A DNA stretch of 64,000 nucleotides from CAYQEC01 sp964416425 (GCA_964416425.1 CAYQEC010000010.1:1-64000), one strand, 5' to 3'; numbered from the stretch's first letter, positions 1-8,684 are shown. Numbers and translations are program-made. Notes: generated by a model not told the origin, from the letters alone.

Positions 1-168
1 GCGGAGCCGCCTCGCCGGTCCCCCCTGATTCCAGGGGGGACGACAGAATGGCTCCCCCCTCGGCTCGATCGCCGCCGCTCTGGGCGGCGCCTCGCCGGTC
101 CCCCCTGATGCCAGGGGGGACGACAGAATGGCTCCTCCCTGATGCCAGGGGGGACGAGGGAACCGGCG
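1..168. repeat. Cluster of dispersed hairpin repeats
   Basis: Three hairpins occur here at 19-40, 99-120 and about 133-154. The first two have stem TCCCCCCTG paired with CAGGGGGGA around a four-base loop; the third is a variant with one changed base. Between them lies a second GC hairpin (CGCCGC / GCGGCG near 71-88) in a shared spacer. The same block recurs near 793-860 and 5476-5540. I see no gene here. The structure resembles REP/BIME-type intergenic palindromes; that comparison is inference. Confidence 0.7.
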
Positions 169-189
169 ATTCCTCTACTCTTCGCTCCG

Positions 190-663
190 ATGAGACCGAG
201 CTGGGACGACTACTTCCTGAGCCTGGTCGACCAGGTGGCCACCCGCGCCACCTGCGACCGGGGCAAGAGCGGGTGCGTCGTCGTGCGCGACAAACGCATC
301 ATCTGCACTGGCTACGTCGGCTCTCCCTCCGGGATGCCGCACTGCGACGAGGTCGGCCACGACCTCAAGCAGGTGACCGATGAGGACGGGACGACCCGCC
401 AGCACTGCGTTCGCACCGTGCACGCCGAGCAGAACGCCATCGTGCAGGCGGCCCGCTACGGGCTACGCCTCGAGGGGACGACGATGTACTGCTCGATGGA
501 GCCGTGCCGGGTCTGCGCCATGTTGATCGCCAGCACCGGCATCGACCGCGTCGTTGCCCGCCGGCGCTACCACGCCGGCGGCGACACTCCCGAGATCCTG
601 GCGGTGGCCGGCGTCACCCTCGACATCGTCGAGGACGTCGTGGAGTCCTACGAAGGCCAGTAG
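190..663 (+). CDS. dCMP deaminase-like cytidine/deoxycytidylate deaminase
   Basis: The 157-residue protein belongs to the zinc-dependent CDA fold and most resembles the dCMP deaminase/ComEB branch, which makes dUMP from dCMP. The zinc motif is complete: His78-Ala-Glu80 and Pro-Cys106-x-x-Cys109. A Cys/His-rich insert (around Cys52 to Cys73) resembles the second zinc site of dCMP deaminases. I chose the ATG at 190 because homology begins at MRPSWDDYF; an in-frame ATG at 142 lies inside the repeat cluster. A TACTCT element eight bases upstream is compatible with a leaderless start. The gene stands alone between two repeat clusters. Family is clear; exact substrate is inferred. Confidence 0.85.
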   Translation: MRPSWDDYFLSLVDQVATRATCDRGKSGCVVVRDKRIICTGYVGSPSGMPHCDEVGHDLKQVTDEDGTTRQHCVRTVHAEQNAIVQAARYGLRLEGTTMYCSMEPCRVCAMLIASTGIDRVVARRRYHAGGDTPEILAVAGVTLDIVEDVVESYEGQ

Positions 664-674
664 GTCACTCATGT

Positions 675-895
675 CACCCTCCCTGGGATCAGGGAGGTTC
701 CCTCCGCCGCAGGCGGAGGCGTCGTAGAGGCGGTGGCGAAGCCGCCGGCGATTCGGGGAGGGTCGCGGCGGGGGGCGGCACGGGACCCCCCTCGGCTCGA
801 ACGCCGCCGCTCTGGACGGCGCTTCGCCAGGTCCCCCCTGATTCCAGGGGGGACGACAGAACGGCTCCCCCCCTGATTCCAGGGGACGAGAGGAG
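675..895. repeat. Second cluster of dispersed hairpin repeats
   Basis: This gap holds hairpin CCTCCCTG-GGAT-CAGGGAGG at 678-697, hairpin CCTCCGCC-GCA-GGCGGAGG at 701-719, and then copies of the TCCCCCCTG/CAGGGGGGA hairpin family at about 832-853 plus a degenerate copy near 871-890. Bases 675-733 match 5616-5674 exactly. The cluster lies between the ends of two convergent genes and may help terminate transcription. No coding potential is visible. Confidence 0.7.
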
Positions 896-903
896 GGCGA
901 CCG

Positions 904-1911
904 TCAGCCAGACGGCGCGAGGCGCACCAGCGCCGTCCCGTCGATGCGAAGCCGAAGCGGGGAACCGATCGGGATCCGCACCGGGGACCGGGTCTCGAGC
1001 ACGTCGTGGCCCACCGCCACCCACAGATCGAACCCACCGCGCCGGTACACGTTGGCCAGCACCTCCCCGTCGACCGGCCCAGCGTCGTCGAGTGTGACCG
1101 CCGGAGCCGGGACGAGGACCCGGTGCACGCCGTTCGGGAGATCGACGGCAACGATCGTCCAGCCGAGATCGGCGCGGCCGCCGGTCACCGAGGCGGTGAC
1201 GATGGCGCCGGCGCCGAGGAGCCGGGCCACGAACTCGGTACCCGGATCCCGCCACAGCTCCTCCGGCTCGCCCTGCCGCTCCACCGTCCCGGCCCGCATC
1301 ACGACGACTCGGTCGGCGACCGCGAACGCCTCGTCCTGGTCGTGGGTCACGTAGAGCACGGTGATCCCGAGGCCGGCGAAGATGCCCCGCATCTCGCCGA
1401 TGAGGCGGTCCCGCAACGCCCGGTCGAGGGAGCCGAGCGGCTCGTCGAGCATGATGAGCCGGGGCGAGGGCGCCAGGGTGCGGGCCAGGGCGACCCGCTG
1501 CTGCTCGCCGCCGGAGAGGTCGGCGACGGAGCGGTCGTCGTAGCCGGCGAGACCTACCAGGTCCAGCACCTCGGCCACCCTCCAGGCCCGATCGGCGGGC
1601 GCCATACCGGCCATCCGCAGCCCGAACTCGACGTTGCCGGCCACGGTGCGATGGGGAAAGAGGGCATGGTCCTGGAACATCATGCCGAAGCCGCGGCGGT
1701 GGGTCGGCACCGCGTCGAGCGGTTCACCGTCCCAGGCCACGGTGCCGGTGGCGGGACGCTGCAGGCCGGCGATCACCCGCAGCAGGGTCGTCTTGCCGCA
1801 CCCCGAAGGACCCATCACCGCCACCACGGCCCCGCCCGGCACCGTCAGATCCACCCCGGCGAGAGCGAGGTGGTCGTCGAAGCGCACGGTGATGTCACGG
1901 CACTCCAGCAT
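904..1911 (-). CDS. thiQ: ABC importer ATPase of the thiamine operon (ThiQ-like)
   Basis: The 335-residue protein is the ATP-binding subunit of a spermidine/iron/thiamine-class importer. Walker A is GPSGCGKTT near residue 34, the signature is LSGGEQQR near 133, Walker B is LIMLDEP, and the H-loop is VTHD. About 100 extra C-terminal residues form a TOBE-like accessory domain. Its start codon overlaps the stop of the upstream permease, so it is the last gene of the thiN-thiB-thiP-thiQ operon. The thiamine assignment rests on the TPP riboswitch and thiN at the head of the operon; by sequence alone it could also be an iron or polyamine ATPase. Confidence 0.83.
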   Translation of the reverse strand: MLECRDITVRFDDHLALAGVDLTVPGGAVVAVMGPSGCGKTTLLRVIAGLQRPATGTVAWDGEPLDAVPTHRRGFGMMFQDHALFPHRTVAGNVEFGLRMAGMAPADRAWRVAEVLDLVGLAGYDDRSVADLSGGEQQRVALARTLAPSPRLIMLDEPLGSLDRALRDRLIGEMRGIFAGLGITVLYVTHDQDEAFAVADRVVVMRAGTVERQGEPEELWRDPGTEFVARLLGAGAIVTASVTGGRADLGWTIVAVDLPNGVHRVLVPAPAVTLDDAGPVDGEVLANVYRRGGFDLWVAVGHDVLETRSPVRIPIGSPLRLRIDGTALVRLAPSG

Positions 1912-3575
1912 CAGAACTCACCCAGCTTGCCGACCCGGACCCGCTCGATCAGCAGCACCGCCAGCCCGGTGAGCAGCATGAGCAGGGTGCTGAGCGCCAT
2001 CGCCCGCCCGAACGTCGCCGCTCCCGGCTGGCCGAGGAGGCGGAAGATGGCAGTCGGCAACGTCGGGTTGGTGGGCAGCGCCAGGAACGAGGTCGCCCCG
2101 AACTCACCGAGCGACACCGCGCAGGCGAAGCCGGCCCCGACCAGGCCGGCCCGCGCCACCAGCGGCAGGTCGACCTCGCGCCACACCCGCCCCGGCGACG
2201 CCCCCAGCACCGCGGCGGCGTCGCGGAGTCGCTGCTGGATGCTGCGCATCACCGGCACCGCGGTGCGCACCACGAACGGAATCGCCACCAGCGAGTGGGC
2301 CACCGGGATCAGCCACAGCGAGGTGCGGAGGTCGACCGGGACGTCGAGGGCGAGCAGCATGCCGAAGCCCAGCGTCACCGCCGAGGTTCCGAGGGGGAGC
2401 ATCAGCAGGGCGTCGAAGGTACGGGCGGCGACCCCGCGGCGGTAGGCCACCACCGCCGACGCCAGCAACCCCACCACCACCGCCAGCACCGTGGCGAGCA
2501 AGGCGAAGCGCAGCGAGTTGCCGATGGCGGTCGCCGGAGGCACGAACAGGCCACTGCCGGTCCGCTCGGTCAAGCCCCGGTAGAAGGCGAGGCCGAGCCC
2601 GGAGGGCGTCCGCACCGAGCGGTACACCAGCACCAGCAGGGGAGTGCCGAGCAGCACCGCCATGAACCCGAGGTTTGCGGCCACCACCAAGCGGGCTCCC
2701 CAGCCGGTGGGGCGGCGGGCGGTGGCGGCGGACCGGAGCCGGAACTGGTGGCTGCGGCGTTGCTGGTAGCGGGAGTAGGCGACGAGGATCGCCGAGACCC
2801 CGACCAGTTGCAGCACCGCCAGGGCGGCTGCCACCGGGAAGTCGAGCAGGGCGGTTGCCTGGCGCCATATCTCCACCTCGATGGTGGCGTGGTGTAGACC
2901 GCCCAGGATGAGGATCACCCCGAACGACGTAAACGTGAAGAGGAACACGATCGAGGCGGCCGAGGCGATCGCCGGCCGCAGCAACGGCAGGGTCACCTCG
3001 CGCAACGTCTGCCAACGGTTCGCCCCCAGCACCCGGGCGGCCTGCTCCAGCGACGGGTCGAGCCGCTCCCAGTAGCTGCCGACGGTGCGCACCACCACCG
3101 CGTAGTTGAAGAAGACGTGGGCGATGAGGATGGCCCACACGGTACGGCGCAGGTCGACGCCGAGGGGCCCACCCGGCCCCAACAAGGCGAGGAAGGCGCT
3201 GCCCACCACCACCGTCGGCAACACGAACGGGATCGTCACCCCGGCCCGGACCAGGCGCCGGCCCGGGAAGTCGTAGCGGGCCAGGACGTAGGCGCCGGGA
3301 AGGCCGACGAGCAGCGTGAGCAAGGTGGAGGCGATCGCCTGCCACAGGGTGAACCACGCCACCCCGAGCAGGGAAGGGCGGCCGAAGACGGCCCCGAACG
3401 GCGCCAGGTCGAGCCGGCCGTCGGGGGCGAGGCCGGTGACGATGATCGTCACCACCGGGTACACGAAGAAGTACCCGAGGAACATCACCGGGACCGCCAC
3501 CAGCAGCACGGATCCGAGGCGCCCGCTCCCGCGGGTGCGGCTCAGCGGACGGCGTCGGTCCACTGCTCGATCCAT
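1911..3575 (-). CDS. thiP: Fused two-domain ABC permease, thiamine (ThiP-like)
   Basis: This 554-residue inner-membrane protein has about twelve hydrophobic segments arranged as two tandem binding-protein-dependent permease domains. Each half has an EAA loop for docking the ATPase, AARVLGANRWQTLREV near residue 182 and AAAVLGASPGRVWREV near 447. Such fused permeases are typical of ThiP and of iron transporters (FbpB type). The ATG at 3575 overlaps thiB by 34 bases; a GTG at 3563 is an alternative. The gene touches thiQ downstream, so translation is probably coupled. Confidence 0.83.
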   Translation of the reverse strand: MDRAVDRRRPLSRTRGSGRLGSVLLVAVPVMFLGYFFVYPVVTIIVTGLAPDGRLDLAPFGAVFGRPSLLGVAWFTLWQAIASTLLTLLVGLPGAYVLARYDFPGRRLVRAGVTIPFVLPTVVVGSAFLALLGPGGPLGVDLRRTVWAILIAHVFFNYAVVVRTVGSYWERLDPSLEQAARVLGANRWQTLREVTLPLLRPAIASAASIVFLFTFTSFGVILILGGLHHATIEVEIWRQATALLDFPVAAALAVLQLVGVSAILVAYSRYQQRRSHQFRLRSAATARRPTGWGARLVVAANLGFMAVLLGTPLLVLVYRSVRTPSGLGLAFYRGLTERTGSGLFVPPATAIGNSLRFALLATVLAVVVGLLASAVVAYRRGVAARTFDALLMLPLGTSAVTLGFGMLLALDVPVDLRTSLWLIPVAHSLVAIPFVVRTAVPVMRSIQQRLRDAAAVLGASPGRVWREVDLPLVARAGLVGAGFACAVSLGEFGATSFLALPTNPTLPTAIFRLLGQPGAATFGRAMALSTLLMLLTGLAVLLIERVRVGKLGEF

Positions 3576-4618
3576 TCCTCCCGGTGGGCGTCGATGGCGG
3601 CGGGATCCACGGTGGCGGTGTGATCCGGGATGGTGGCGAAGTCGACGAACACCGGAGGCAGGGTCGCCTCGGTGCTGGCGGGGAATACGAACATCGTCAG
3701 CGGGATGTCCTCCTGGAACGTGTCGGAGAGCAGGAAGTCGATCAGTCGGCCTGCCGCCTCCGGGTAGGCGGTCCCGGCGAGCACGCCGGCGAACTCGATT
3801 TGGCGGAAGCAGCCGTCGGTGATCACCGCGGTGGGCGCCTCCTCGACCGGGGGATCGGCGAAGTAGACCTCGGCCGGGGGCGACGAGGCGTACGACACCA
3901 CTAGCGGCCGGTCACCTTCCCCGGAGCCGCCGGAGAACGAGCTGTAGTAGGCCTCCTCCCACCCGGAGGTGACGAGCACGTCGTTGGCGGCGAGGTCGGA
4001 CCAGTAGTCGCGCCAGTCGTAGTCGCCGCCCTCGGGGAAGGTGGCGATCGTCGCCAGCAGGAAGGCGAGGCCCGGCGACGAGCTGGCCGGGTCCTCCACC
4101 ACCAGGGTCCCGTCGTAACGGGGATCGGCCAGGTTCCGCAGCGTCTCCGGCACCGGCAACCCGGAGGAGGCGAAGGCCTCCTTGTCGTAGTTGAGGCAGA
4201 CGTCGCCGAAGTCGATCGGGGTCACCCGGTGCTCGGCGTCGAGCACCAGGTCGCCGGGCACCACGTCGAGCCGGGGCGAGGTGTAGGGGAGGAAGAGGTC
4301 CTCGTCGAGGGCGCGGGACAGGAACGTGTTGTCGATGCCGTAGAGCACGTCGGCGATCGGGTCGTCCTTGGTGAGAATCGCCTGGCTGAGCATGGTGCCG
4401 GCGTCGCCGGCCTGGAGCACGCTCACCACGATCCCGGTCTCGGCGGTGAAGGCCTCGAGCACACCGTCGGAGACGGCGAAGGAATCGTGGGTCATGAGGA
4501 CCAACTCGGAAGGAGCAGGCTCGGTGGTGGCGGCTGCGGTGGTGGTGGCGGCGTCGTCGCCGCAGGCCGCCACGGCCAGCGAAGCCGCCAGGAGCAGGAT
4601 CGTGATCCGGTTACGCAT
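3542..4618 (-). CDS. thiB: Thiamine-binding lipoprotein of ABC importer (ThiB-like)
   Basis: The 358-residue exported protein starts with a lipoprotein signal (LAVAACGDD) followed by a Thr/Ala-rich linker. It then has the extracellular solute-binding fold of the ThiB/TbpA and Fe3+-binding family, with the typical opening LVLMTHDSFAVSDGVLEAF and the inner segment DVLYGIDNTFLSRA seen in ThiB. It captures substrate outside the membrane for the adjacent permease. It overlaps thiN by eight bases and the permease by 34. Thiamine or a thiamine precursor is inferred from the upstream TPP riboswitch and thiN. Confidence 0.85.
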   Translation of the reverse strand: MRNRITILLLAASLAVAACGDDAATTTAAATTEPAPSELVLMTHDSFAVSDGVLEAFTAETGIVVSVLQAGDAGTMLSQAILTKDDPIADVLYGIDNTFLSRALDEDLFLPYTSPRLDVVPGDLVLDAEHRVTPIDFGDVCLNYDKEAFASSGLPVPETLRNLADPRYDGTLVVEDPASSSPGLAFLLATIATFPEGGDYDWRDYWSDLAANDVLVTSGWEEAYYSSFSGGSGEGDRPLVVSYASSPPAEVYFADPPVEEAPTAVITDGCFRQIEFAGVLAGTAYPEAAGRLIDFLLSDTFQEDIPLTMFVFPASTEATLPPVFVDFATIPDHTATVDPAAIDAHREEWIEQWTDAVR

Positions 4619-5288
4619 CGGATGGGTTCCTTTCGTGGATCACCAGCAAGACCCCGCCGTCCACGGTGACGGTGCCTTCCCGGCCGGTCAGCAGATTGCT
4701 GATCCCACGAGTCGAACCGGTCGGGAGCGGGGCCCCGCCGAGGGGCCAGCGCATCCCGGAGGTGGTAACCCCGACGGCGTCACCGCCGACGGAGAGGATC
4801 GACACGGTATCCCCGTCCTCACCCTCGATCCGCCCCGGGTGATTGGGGCGAACGACGAGGATCCGGGTGGTCCCGATCCGCCACTCGATCCGCACCGCGG
4901 CGAACCGGTCGGCGGCGAAGAGGAGGGCGTTACCGAGCAGGTGATCGAGGCGACCACCGTGGCCGCCGATGACGATCGCCTGCGCCAAGCCGCGGGAGAT
5001 CACCCGCTCCAGGGCGAGTTCGAGGTCGGTGGCGTCCTTGTCGGCCGGGTAGCGCTCGACGGGCACGCTGGAGCGTTCCACCGCCGCCAAAGTCGCAGGG
5101 TCCACCGAGTCCATGTCCCCGATGACGAGATCGGGGCGGATGCCGAGCGCCCCGGCACGGTCGAGACCCGAGTCGGCCGCCACCACCCAGGCGGGGGAGG
5201 GGAGGTCGGAGAGCACGGCGGGATCGATGGCGTCGCCGCCGGCGATGACCAGGGCGGGACCTGGATGCTTCTCGGTGCTCGCGTCCAC
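4611..5288 (-). CDS. thiN: Thiamine pyrophosphokinase
   Basis: The 225-residue protein converts thiamine to thiamine diphosphate. Family hallmarks are visible: VIGDMDSVDP near residue 55, the KDATDLELAL segment near 83, GGHGGRLDHLLGN near 101, and the C-terminal thiamine-binding half ending in STRGISNLL. The start is GTG at 5288, with GGAGG about seven bases upstream inside the 3' end of the riboswitch. As first gene of the operon it traps imported thiamine as TPP, the riboswitch ligand, so the operon is a closed feedback loop. Confidence 0.93.
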   Translation of the reverse strand: MDASTEKHPGPALVIAGGDAIDPAVLSDLPSPAWVVAADSGLDRAGALGIRPDLVIGDMDSVDPATLAAVERSSVPVERYPADKDATDLELALERVISRGLAQAIVIGGHGGRLDHLLGNALLFAADRFAAVRIEWRIGTTRILVVRPNHPGRIEGEDGDTVSILSVGGDAVGVTTSGMRWPLGGAPLPTGSTRGISNLLTGREGTVTVDGGVLLVIHERNPSDA

Positions 5289-5291
5289 TCG

Positions 5292-5404
5292 CTTCCTCCG
5301 CTGGTATGACCCAGTTCAGGTTCCACGGGTCGGCGGCGTCCGTAGGCGGTGCCTACACCGGCCACCCTCTCAGCTCGGCGTTCCCGAACTCCCCGGGGTG
5401 GGAT
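5292..5404 (-). promoter_or_regulatory. TPP (thiamine pyrophosphate) riboswitch
   Basis: On the minus strand the two invariant TPP-aptamer blocks are present. CTGAGAGGG lies at 5365-5373. The downstream block with AACCTG, CTGGGT and ATACCAGC lies at 5297-5322, followed by GGAGGA just before the thiN GTG. P3 can form from the GTAGGCACCGCCTAC segment at 5341-5355. The ribosome-binding site lies at the edge of the aptamer, so translational control is likely. A TATCGT element at 5412-5417 would place transcription start at about 5405, the 5' edge of the aptamer. Confidence 0.93.
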
Positions 5405-5439
5405 CACGACCACGATACCCACTTCTCACCGTCCAAGAG

Positions 5440-5800
5440 TCGGGGAGGGTCGGTGAGCGACTGCATGGGACCCCCTCGGCTCGAACGCCGCCGCTCTGGG
5501 CGGCGCCTCGCCGGTCCCCCCTGATTCCAGGGGGGACGAGGGAACGGGCAGTGGGGGAGGAGGGAACGGGCAGGGGGGACGACAGCTTCCGTCACCGTCC
5601 CTGCTGGCCTTTCTTTCACCCTCCCTGGGATCAGGGAGGTTCCCTCCGCCGCAGGCGGAGGCGTCGTAGAGGCGCAGCCGGAGGCTGCGGCGATTCGGGG
5701 AGGGTCGCGGCGGGGGCCCGGCTGATTCGGCCTCTCTTTCACCCTCCCTGCTGGCAGGGAGGGTCAGAGAGTTCGCCGCAGGCGCACGATCCGGGGAGGG
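5440..5800. repeat. Third cluster of dispersed hairpin repeats
   Basis: This gene-free stretch holds another copy of the block seen at 61-125 and 793-855 (here about 5476-5540, with the TCCCCCCTG/CAGGGGGGA hairpin). It also holds a copy of the CCTCCCTG/CAGGGAGG plus CCTCCGCC/GGCGGAGG pair at 5616-5674, identical to 675-733, and a shortened CCTCCCTG/CAGGGAGG copy near 5752-5763. It separates the thiamine operon promoter from udk. Confidence 0.7.
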
Positions 5801-5852
5801 TCAGCCCAGACCCGGCAACGCTGCACCTTCCTCGGCTTGCCTGCGGCTCGCC

Positions 5853-5879
5853 GGTCCCCTCTCGAGAAGAGAGGGGACC
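5853..5879. other. Perfect 11-bp inverted repeat before udk
   Basis: GGTCCCCTCTC and GAGAGGGGACC flank the loop GAGAA. It lies 46 bases ahead of the udk start and closes the repeat cluster. It may be a terminator-like or repeat-derived hairpin; no T-tract follows. Confidence 0.55.
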
Positions 5880-5924
5880 GGGCGGGTGCTAGCTTCACCG
5901 CGGGCAACAAACGGGAGAGCCTCG

Positions 5925-6590
5925 ATGACGGCCAACCGCCACACCACGGACCGCGACTGGCCGACCGGAGGCGAGAGCCGCACCGTCGTCATCGGTATCG
6001 GCGGTGGTTCCGGATCGGGGAAGACGACGATCGCCCGGGCCGTGGTCGACGCCGTCGGCAACGACACGGTCGCCCTGATCCCGCACGACGCCTACTACCG
6101 CGACTTCGGCCTGCTGCCCTTCGAGGAACGGGCCGCCGTCAACTACGACCATCCCGATTCGCTGCAAACCGATCTCCTCATCCACCATCTCGAGGAATTG
6201 CGGTCGGGACAGGCGATCGAACGGCCGGTCTACGACTTCGCCGCCCACCTCCGCACCGACAAGACCATCCGCATCGAGCCCGAATCGGTGGTGCTGGTGG
6301 AGGGGATCCTGGTGCTGGCGGAGCCGGAGTTGCGCAAGATGATGGACCTGAGGATCTATATCGACGTCGACGCCGACCTACGACTCATTCGCCGCCTGCA
6401 ACGCGACATGGTCGAGCGGGCTCGCACCGTCGAATCCGTCATCGACCAGTACCTCAACCAGGTGCGACCGATGCATCTCCAGTTCGTCGAGCCGTCGAAG
6501 CGCTACGCCGACATCATCGTGCCGGAGGGCTACAACCCGGGAGCGGTGGGCACCATCACGTCCATGATCCGCGACGTGCTGGGCGGCTAG
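5925..6590 (+). CDS. udk: Uridine kinase
   Basis: The 221-residue P-loop kinase phosphorylates uridine and cytidine in pyrimidine salvage. The P-loop GGGSGSGKTTIA is near residue 25, PHDAYYRD supplies the substrate-site Asp/Tyr, NYDHPDSLQTDLL is the family signature, and RRLQRDMVERARTVESVIDQY is the lid/Arg region near residue 160. ATG 5925 is preferred because GGGAGAG lies just upstream; an in-frame GTG at 5886 would give a 13-residue extension without a ribosome-binding site. Its stop overlaps that of the convergent SGNH hydrolase gene. Confidence 0.9.
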   Translation: MTANRHTTDRDWPTGGESRTVVIGIGGGSGSGKTTIARAVVDAVGNDTVALIPHDAYYRDFGLLPFEERAAVNYDHPDSLQTDLLIHHLEELRSGQAIERPVYDFAAHLRTDKTIRIEPESVVLVEGILVLAEPELRKMMDLRIYIDVDADLRLIRRLQRDMVERARTVESVIDQYLNQVRPMHLQFVEPSKRYADIIVPEGYNPGAVGTITSMIRDVLGG

Positions 6591-7369
6591 CGGCCGACCT
6601 GCTCGAGCAGCCCGTCCAGCACAACCTGCATCGAGGCGGCGTAGATGGCGTGACCCTCGGCCGAGGCGTGGAACATGTCAGGGGCGAAGATGACGGCCGG
6701 ATCGCCTGACACGAACGGTTTCCAGCCCGGTCCCCAGGTGTCCGACTTGAGCACGCCCGGATGGCGGCGGGCGGCGCGACGCACGGCGCGGTCGATCATC
6801 CGGCCCCGGATGCGGGCGGCCCGGCGGGGAACGTTGGGGAGGCGGGGGATCGTGCCCAGATCGCCGATGCCGGAGATCCCGACCGCGATCCCGGCGGCGC
6901 ACAGTGTCGTCAGGATCTGGTCGATTTCGGCTTCGAAGCGCCGCAACGGCGTGGCGCGCAGGGCGTCGTTGGCTCCCACCGACACGAGGGCGATGTGCGG
7001 CCGGGTGGCGATGGCGGCCGCCACTTGGGTGGCGAGCACATCACGGGCCTTGGACCCGCCCACCGCGATGCTGCACACCTCGACCCGGTAACGGTCGGCG
7101 AGACCCAACGCCAGACGCCGGACCCAGCAGGCATCGAGAGGTACCACACCGGGCGCCGTGACCGAGCTGTCGCCGAGCACGGCGATCCGGAGCAGCGGAG
7201 CGTCCTCGGCGCCGAAGGCACCGGACGGGTCCTGGTTGTCGAGGCTGGGGAGATCGCTGCGGTGCACGGCGTGCAGCACCGGGCCCACCAGGGCCACCAA
7301 TATGGTCATTGGAGAGGTGAGTCTCCGGAGCCGAGCAGCCACCACCGAAATCCCGCGCCGTCGCATCAT
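6587..7369 (-). CDS. SGNH/GDSL-family hydrolase
   Basis: The 260-residue protein carries the SGNH blocks in order: block I GDSSVTAPG (catalytic Ser) near residue 67, block II Gly in VGGSKA near 103, block III SVGAND with the oxyanion Asn near 131, and block V DMFHAS with the Asp/His pair near 231. A hydrophobic segment at residues 18-35 may anchor or export it. The family includes esterases, lipases and acyl-hydrolases acting on lipids or glycans; substrate is unknown. The gene stands alone, tail-to-tail with udk. Confidence 0.82.
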   Translation of the reverse strand: MMRRRGISVVAARLRRLTSPMTILVALVGPVLHAVHRSDLPSLDNQDPSGAFGAEDAPLLRIAVLGDSSVTAPGVVPLDACWVRRLALGLADRYRVEVCSIAVGGSKARDVLATQVAAAIATRPHIALVSVGANDALRATPLRRFEAEIDQILTTLCAAGIAVGISGIGDLGTIPRLPNVPRRAARIRGRMIDRAVRRAARRHPGVLKSDTWGPGWKPFVSGDPAVIFAPDMFHASAEGHAIYAASMQVVLDGLLEQVGR

Positions 7370-7478
7370 TCCTTCACGATTCTAGGAGCCGTCGGGGCCG
7401 GATTTCGCGGGAAAGCCGTCACCCACCGATGGCGGTCCGCGCCGGGTCGACACGGCCCGCGCCGCCGGCGACTCGCAC

Positions 7479-8369
7479 TCAGTTGCAGGCTGCGTAGCCG
7501 AGGTCGTGGACGGCGCCGGTGGTGTCCTTGAAGGTCATGGTGTAGCCGTTGCCGTAGGAGTAGTCGACCACGACGACACCCCAGTGGTCGTCGTCGCGGA
7601 TCTCGCTGTTGGCGGCCGGGGCGCCCGCCGGGAAGGCGTAGTGGGGAGCGCCCCCGATGCCGGCGACGACCTGGCGGGTCCCGGTCGGGTCGAAGCGACC
7701 GGCGTCGTCCATCGGGGCGAACACCTCCAGGTTGTGGCGATGGCCGTTGAAGACGAGGTCGACGCCGTTGGCGGCGGCGAGGTCGAAGATGCTCTGCATC
7801 GTCGAGTCGTATCCGATCGAGGAATAGACCGGCCGGTGCCAGACGGCGACGGTGCAGCGGGCGTCGTTGCTCGCCAGGTCCTGCTGCAGCCAGGCGTACT
7901 GGGCGGAGAACGGCCCGGCGGGGATCTCGGAGTTGAGCATGACGAAGTGCCAGCCGTCGTGGTCGAACGAGTAGTACGGGTCGGCTCCGGTGTAGGCGTA
8001 GTAGGCGTCCTCGACTTCGTAGTCGTGGTTCCCGGGGGTGAAGCGGGTGCGGTCCTTGAACTGGCCCCAGGTCGGCTCGTAGCAGAGCTGGTAGTCCTGG
8101 GGTCGGCCGCTGGATTGGATGTTGTCGCCGGCGGTGAGCACGAGGGCGTCGGGCTCGGCGAGCACCAGGTCGGCGGTGTCGCTGTCACGGGTCCACGAAC
8201 AGTCGGCGATGTCGCCGGCCACCACGAAACGCGGGCCCAGCTCCACCGGCGGCAACGTCGTGGTCGTCGTCGTCGACGTTGACGTCGTGGTGCTGCTGCT
8301 GCTGGTGGTGGCCTCGGTGGTGGTCGAAGCCTCGGTGGTGGTGGTGGTCGGATCGGCGACGGTCACCAC
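7479..8369 (-). CDS. Calcineurin-like metallophosphatase, secreted type, N-terminus uncertain
   Basis: The 296-residue reading frame encodes a purple-acid-phosphatase-like metallophosphoesterase after a Thr/Ser-rich linker (residues 7-38). The metal-binding series is complete: GDIAD, AGDN, GNHD, VWHRP and the final GHRH. The only start codons in frame are GTGs at the domain boundary (8369, 8366). Upstream of them the same frame continues, without a start codon, into a C-terminal piece of a carbohydrate-binding module. The true gene was therefore probably longer and has lost its signal peptide region here. Product as drawn may not be made or exported. Confidence 0.7.
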   Translation of the reverse strand: MVTVADPTTTTTEASTTTEATTSSSSTTTSTSTTTTTTLPPVELGPRFVVAGDIADCSWTRDSDTADLVLAEPDALVLTAGDNIQSSGRPQDYQLCYEPTWGQFKDRTRFTPGNHDYEVEDAYYAYTGADPYYSFDHDGWHFVMLNSEIPAGPFSAQYAWLQQDLASNDARCTVAVWHRPVYSSIGYDSTMQSIFDLAAANGVDLVFNGHRHNLEVFAPMDDAGRFDPTGTRQVVAGIGGAPHYAFPAGAPAANSEIRDDDHWGVVVVDYSYGNGYTMTFKDTTGAVHDLGYAACN

Positions 8370-8684
8370 CAGCTCGGGGCGCAGGTTGAGGTCGGTGGTC
8401 TCCTTGGAGGCGTAGTGGATGCCGTTGTCGGTGACGGGCAGGAAGTAGAACTCCCAATACCCGGCTTGCAGCAGCGAGGTGACGTCGATCTCGTACCAGC
8501 CGGAGGGGGCCCCGGGGAGATCGATCAGTTCTTCGCCGACCGGCGGGGCGTTGTTCCAGGTGACGGTGTTCTCGCTCCAGGGGCCGTTGACGGCGTGGAG
8601 GGTTCCGGCGTCGTTGCCGCCGTTACGGGCCTTGAGTCTCCCTTCCTGTGCGCCCCGGGCCGGGCCGACCGGCTCCGCGATCCC
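8370..8684 (-). pseudogene. Truncated DNRLRE/CBM96-like domain upstream of the metallophosphatase
   Basis: Reading the minus strand in frame with the phosphatase gives about 105 further residues before a TGA at 8685-8687. They include GGNDAGTLHAVNGPWSEN, TVTWNNAPPVGEELIDLPG, WYEIDVTSLLQAG and WEFYFLPVTDNGIHYASKE. That pattern (W-S/T-E-x-T-V-T-W-N-N-A-P, then a G-x-Y-x-x-D-V-T strand) is the second half of DNRLRE (CBM96) modules. No ATG, GTG or TTG precedes it in frame, and the first half is missing. Either a deletion removed the 5' end or the assembly is mis-joined near 8640-8690. Confidence 0.6.
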
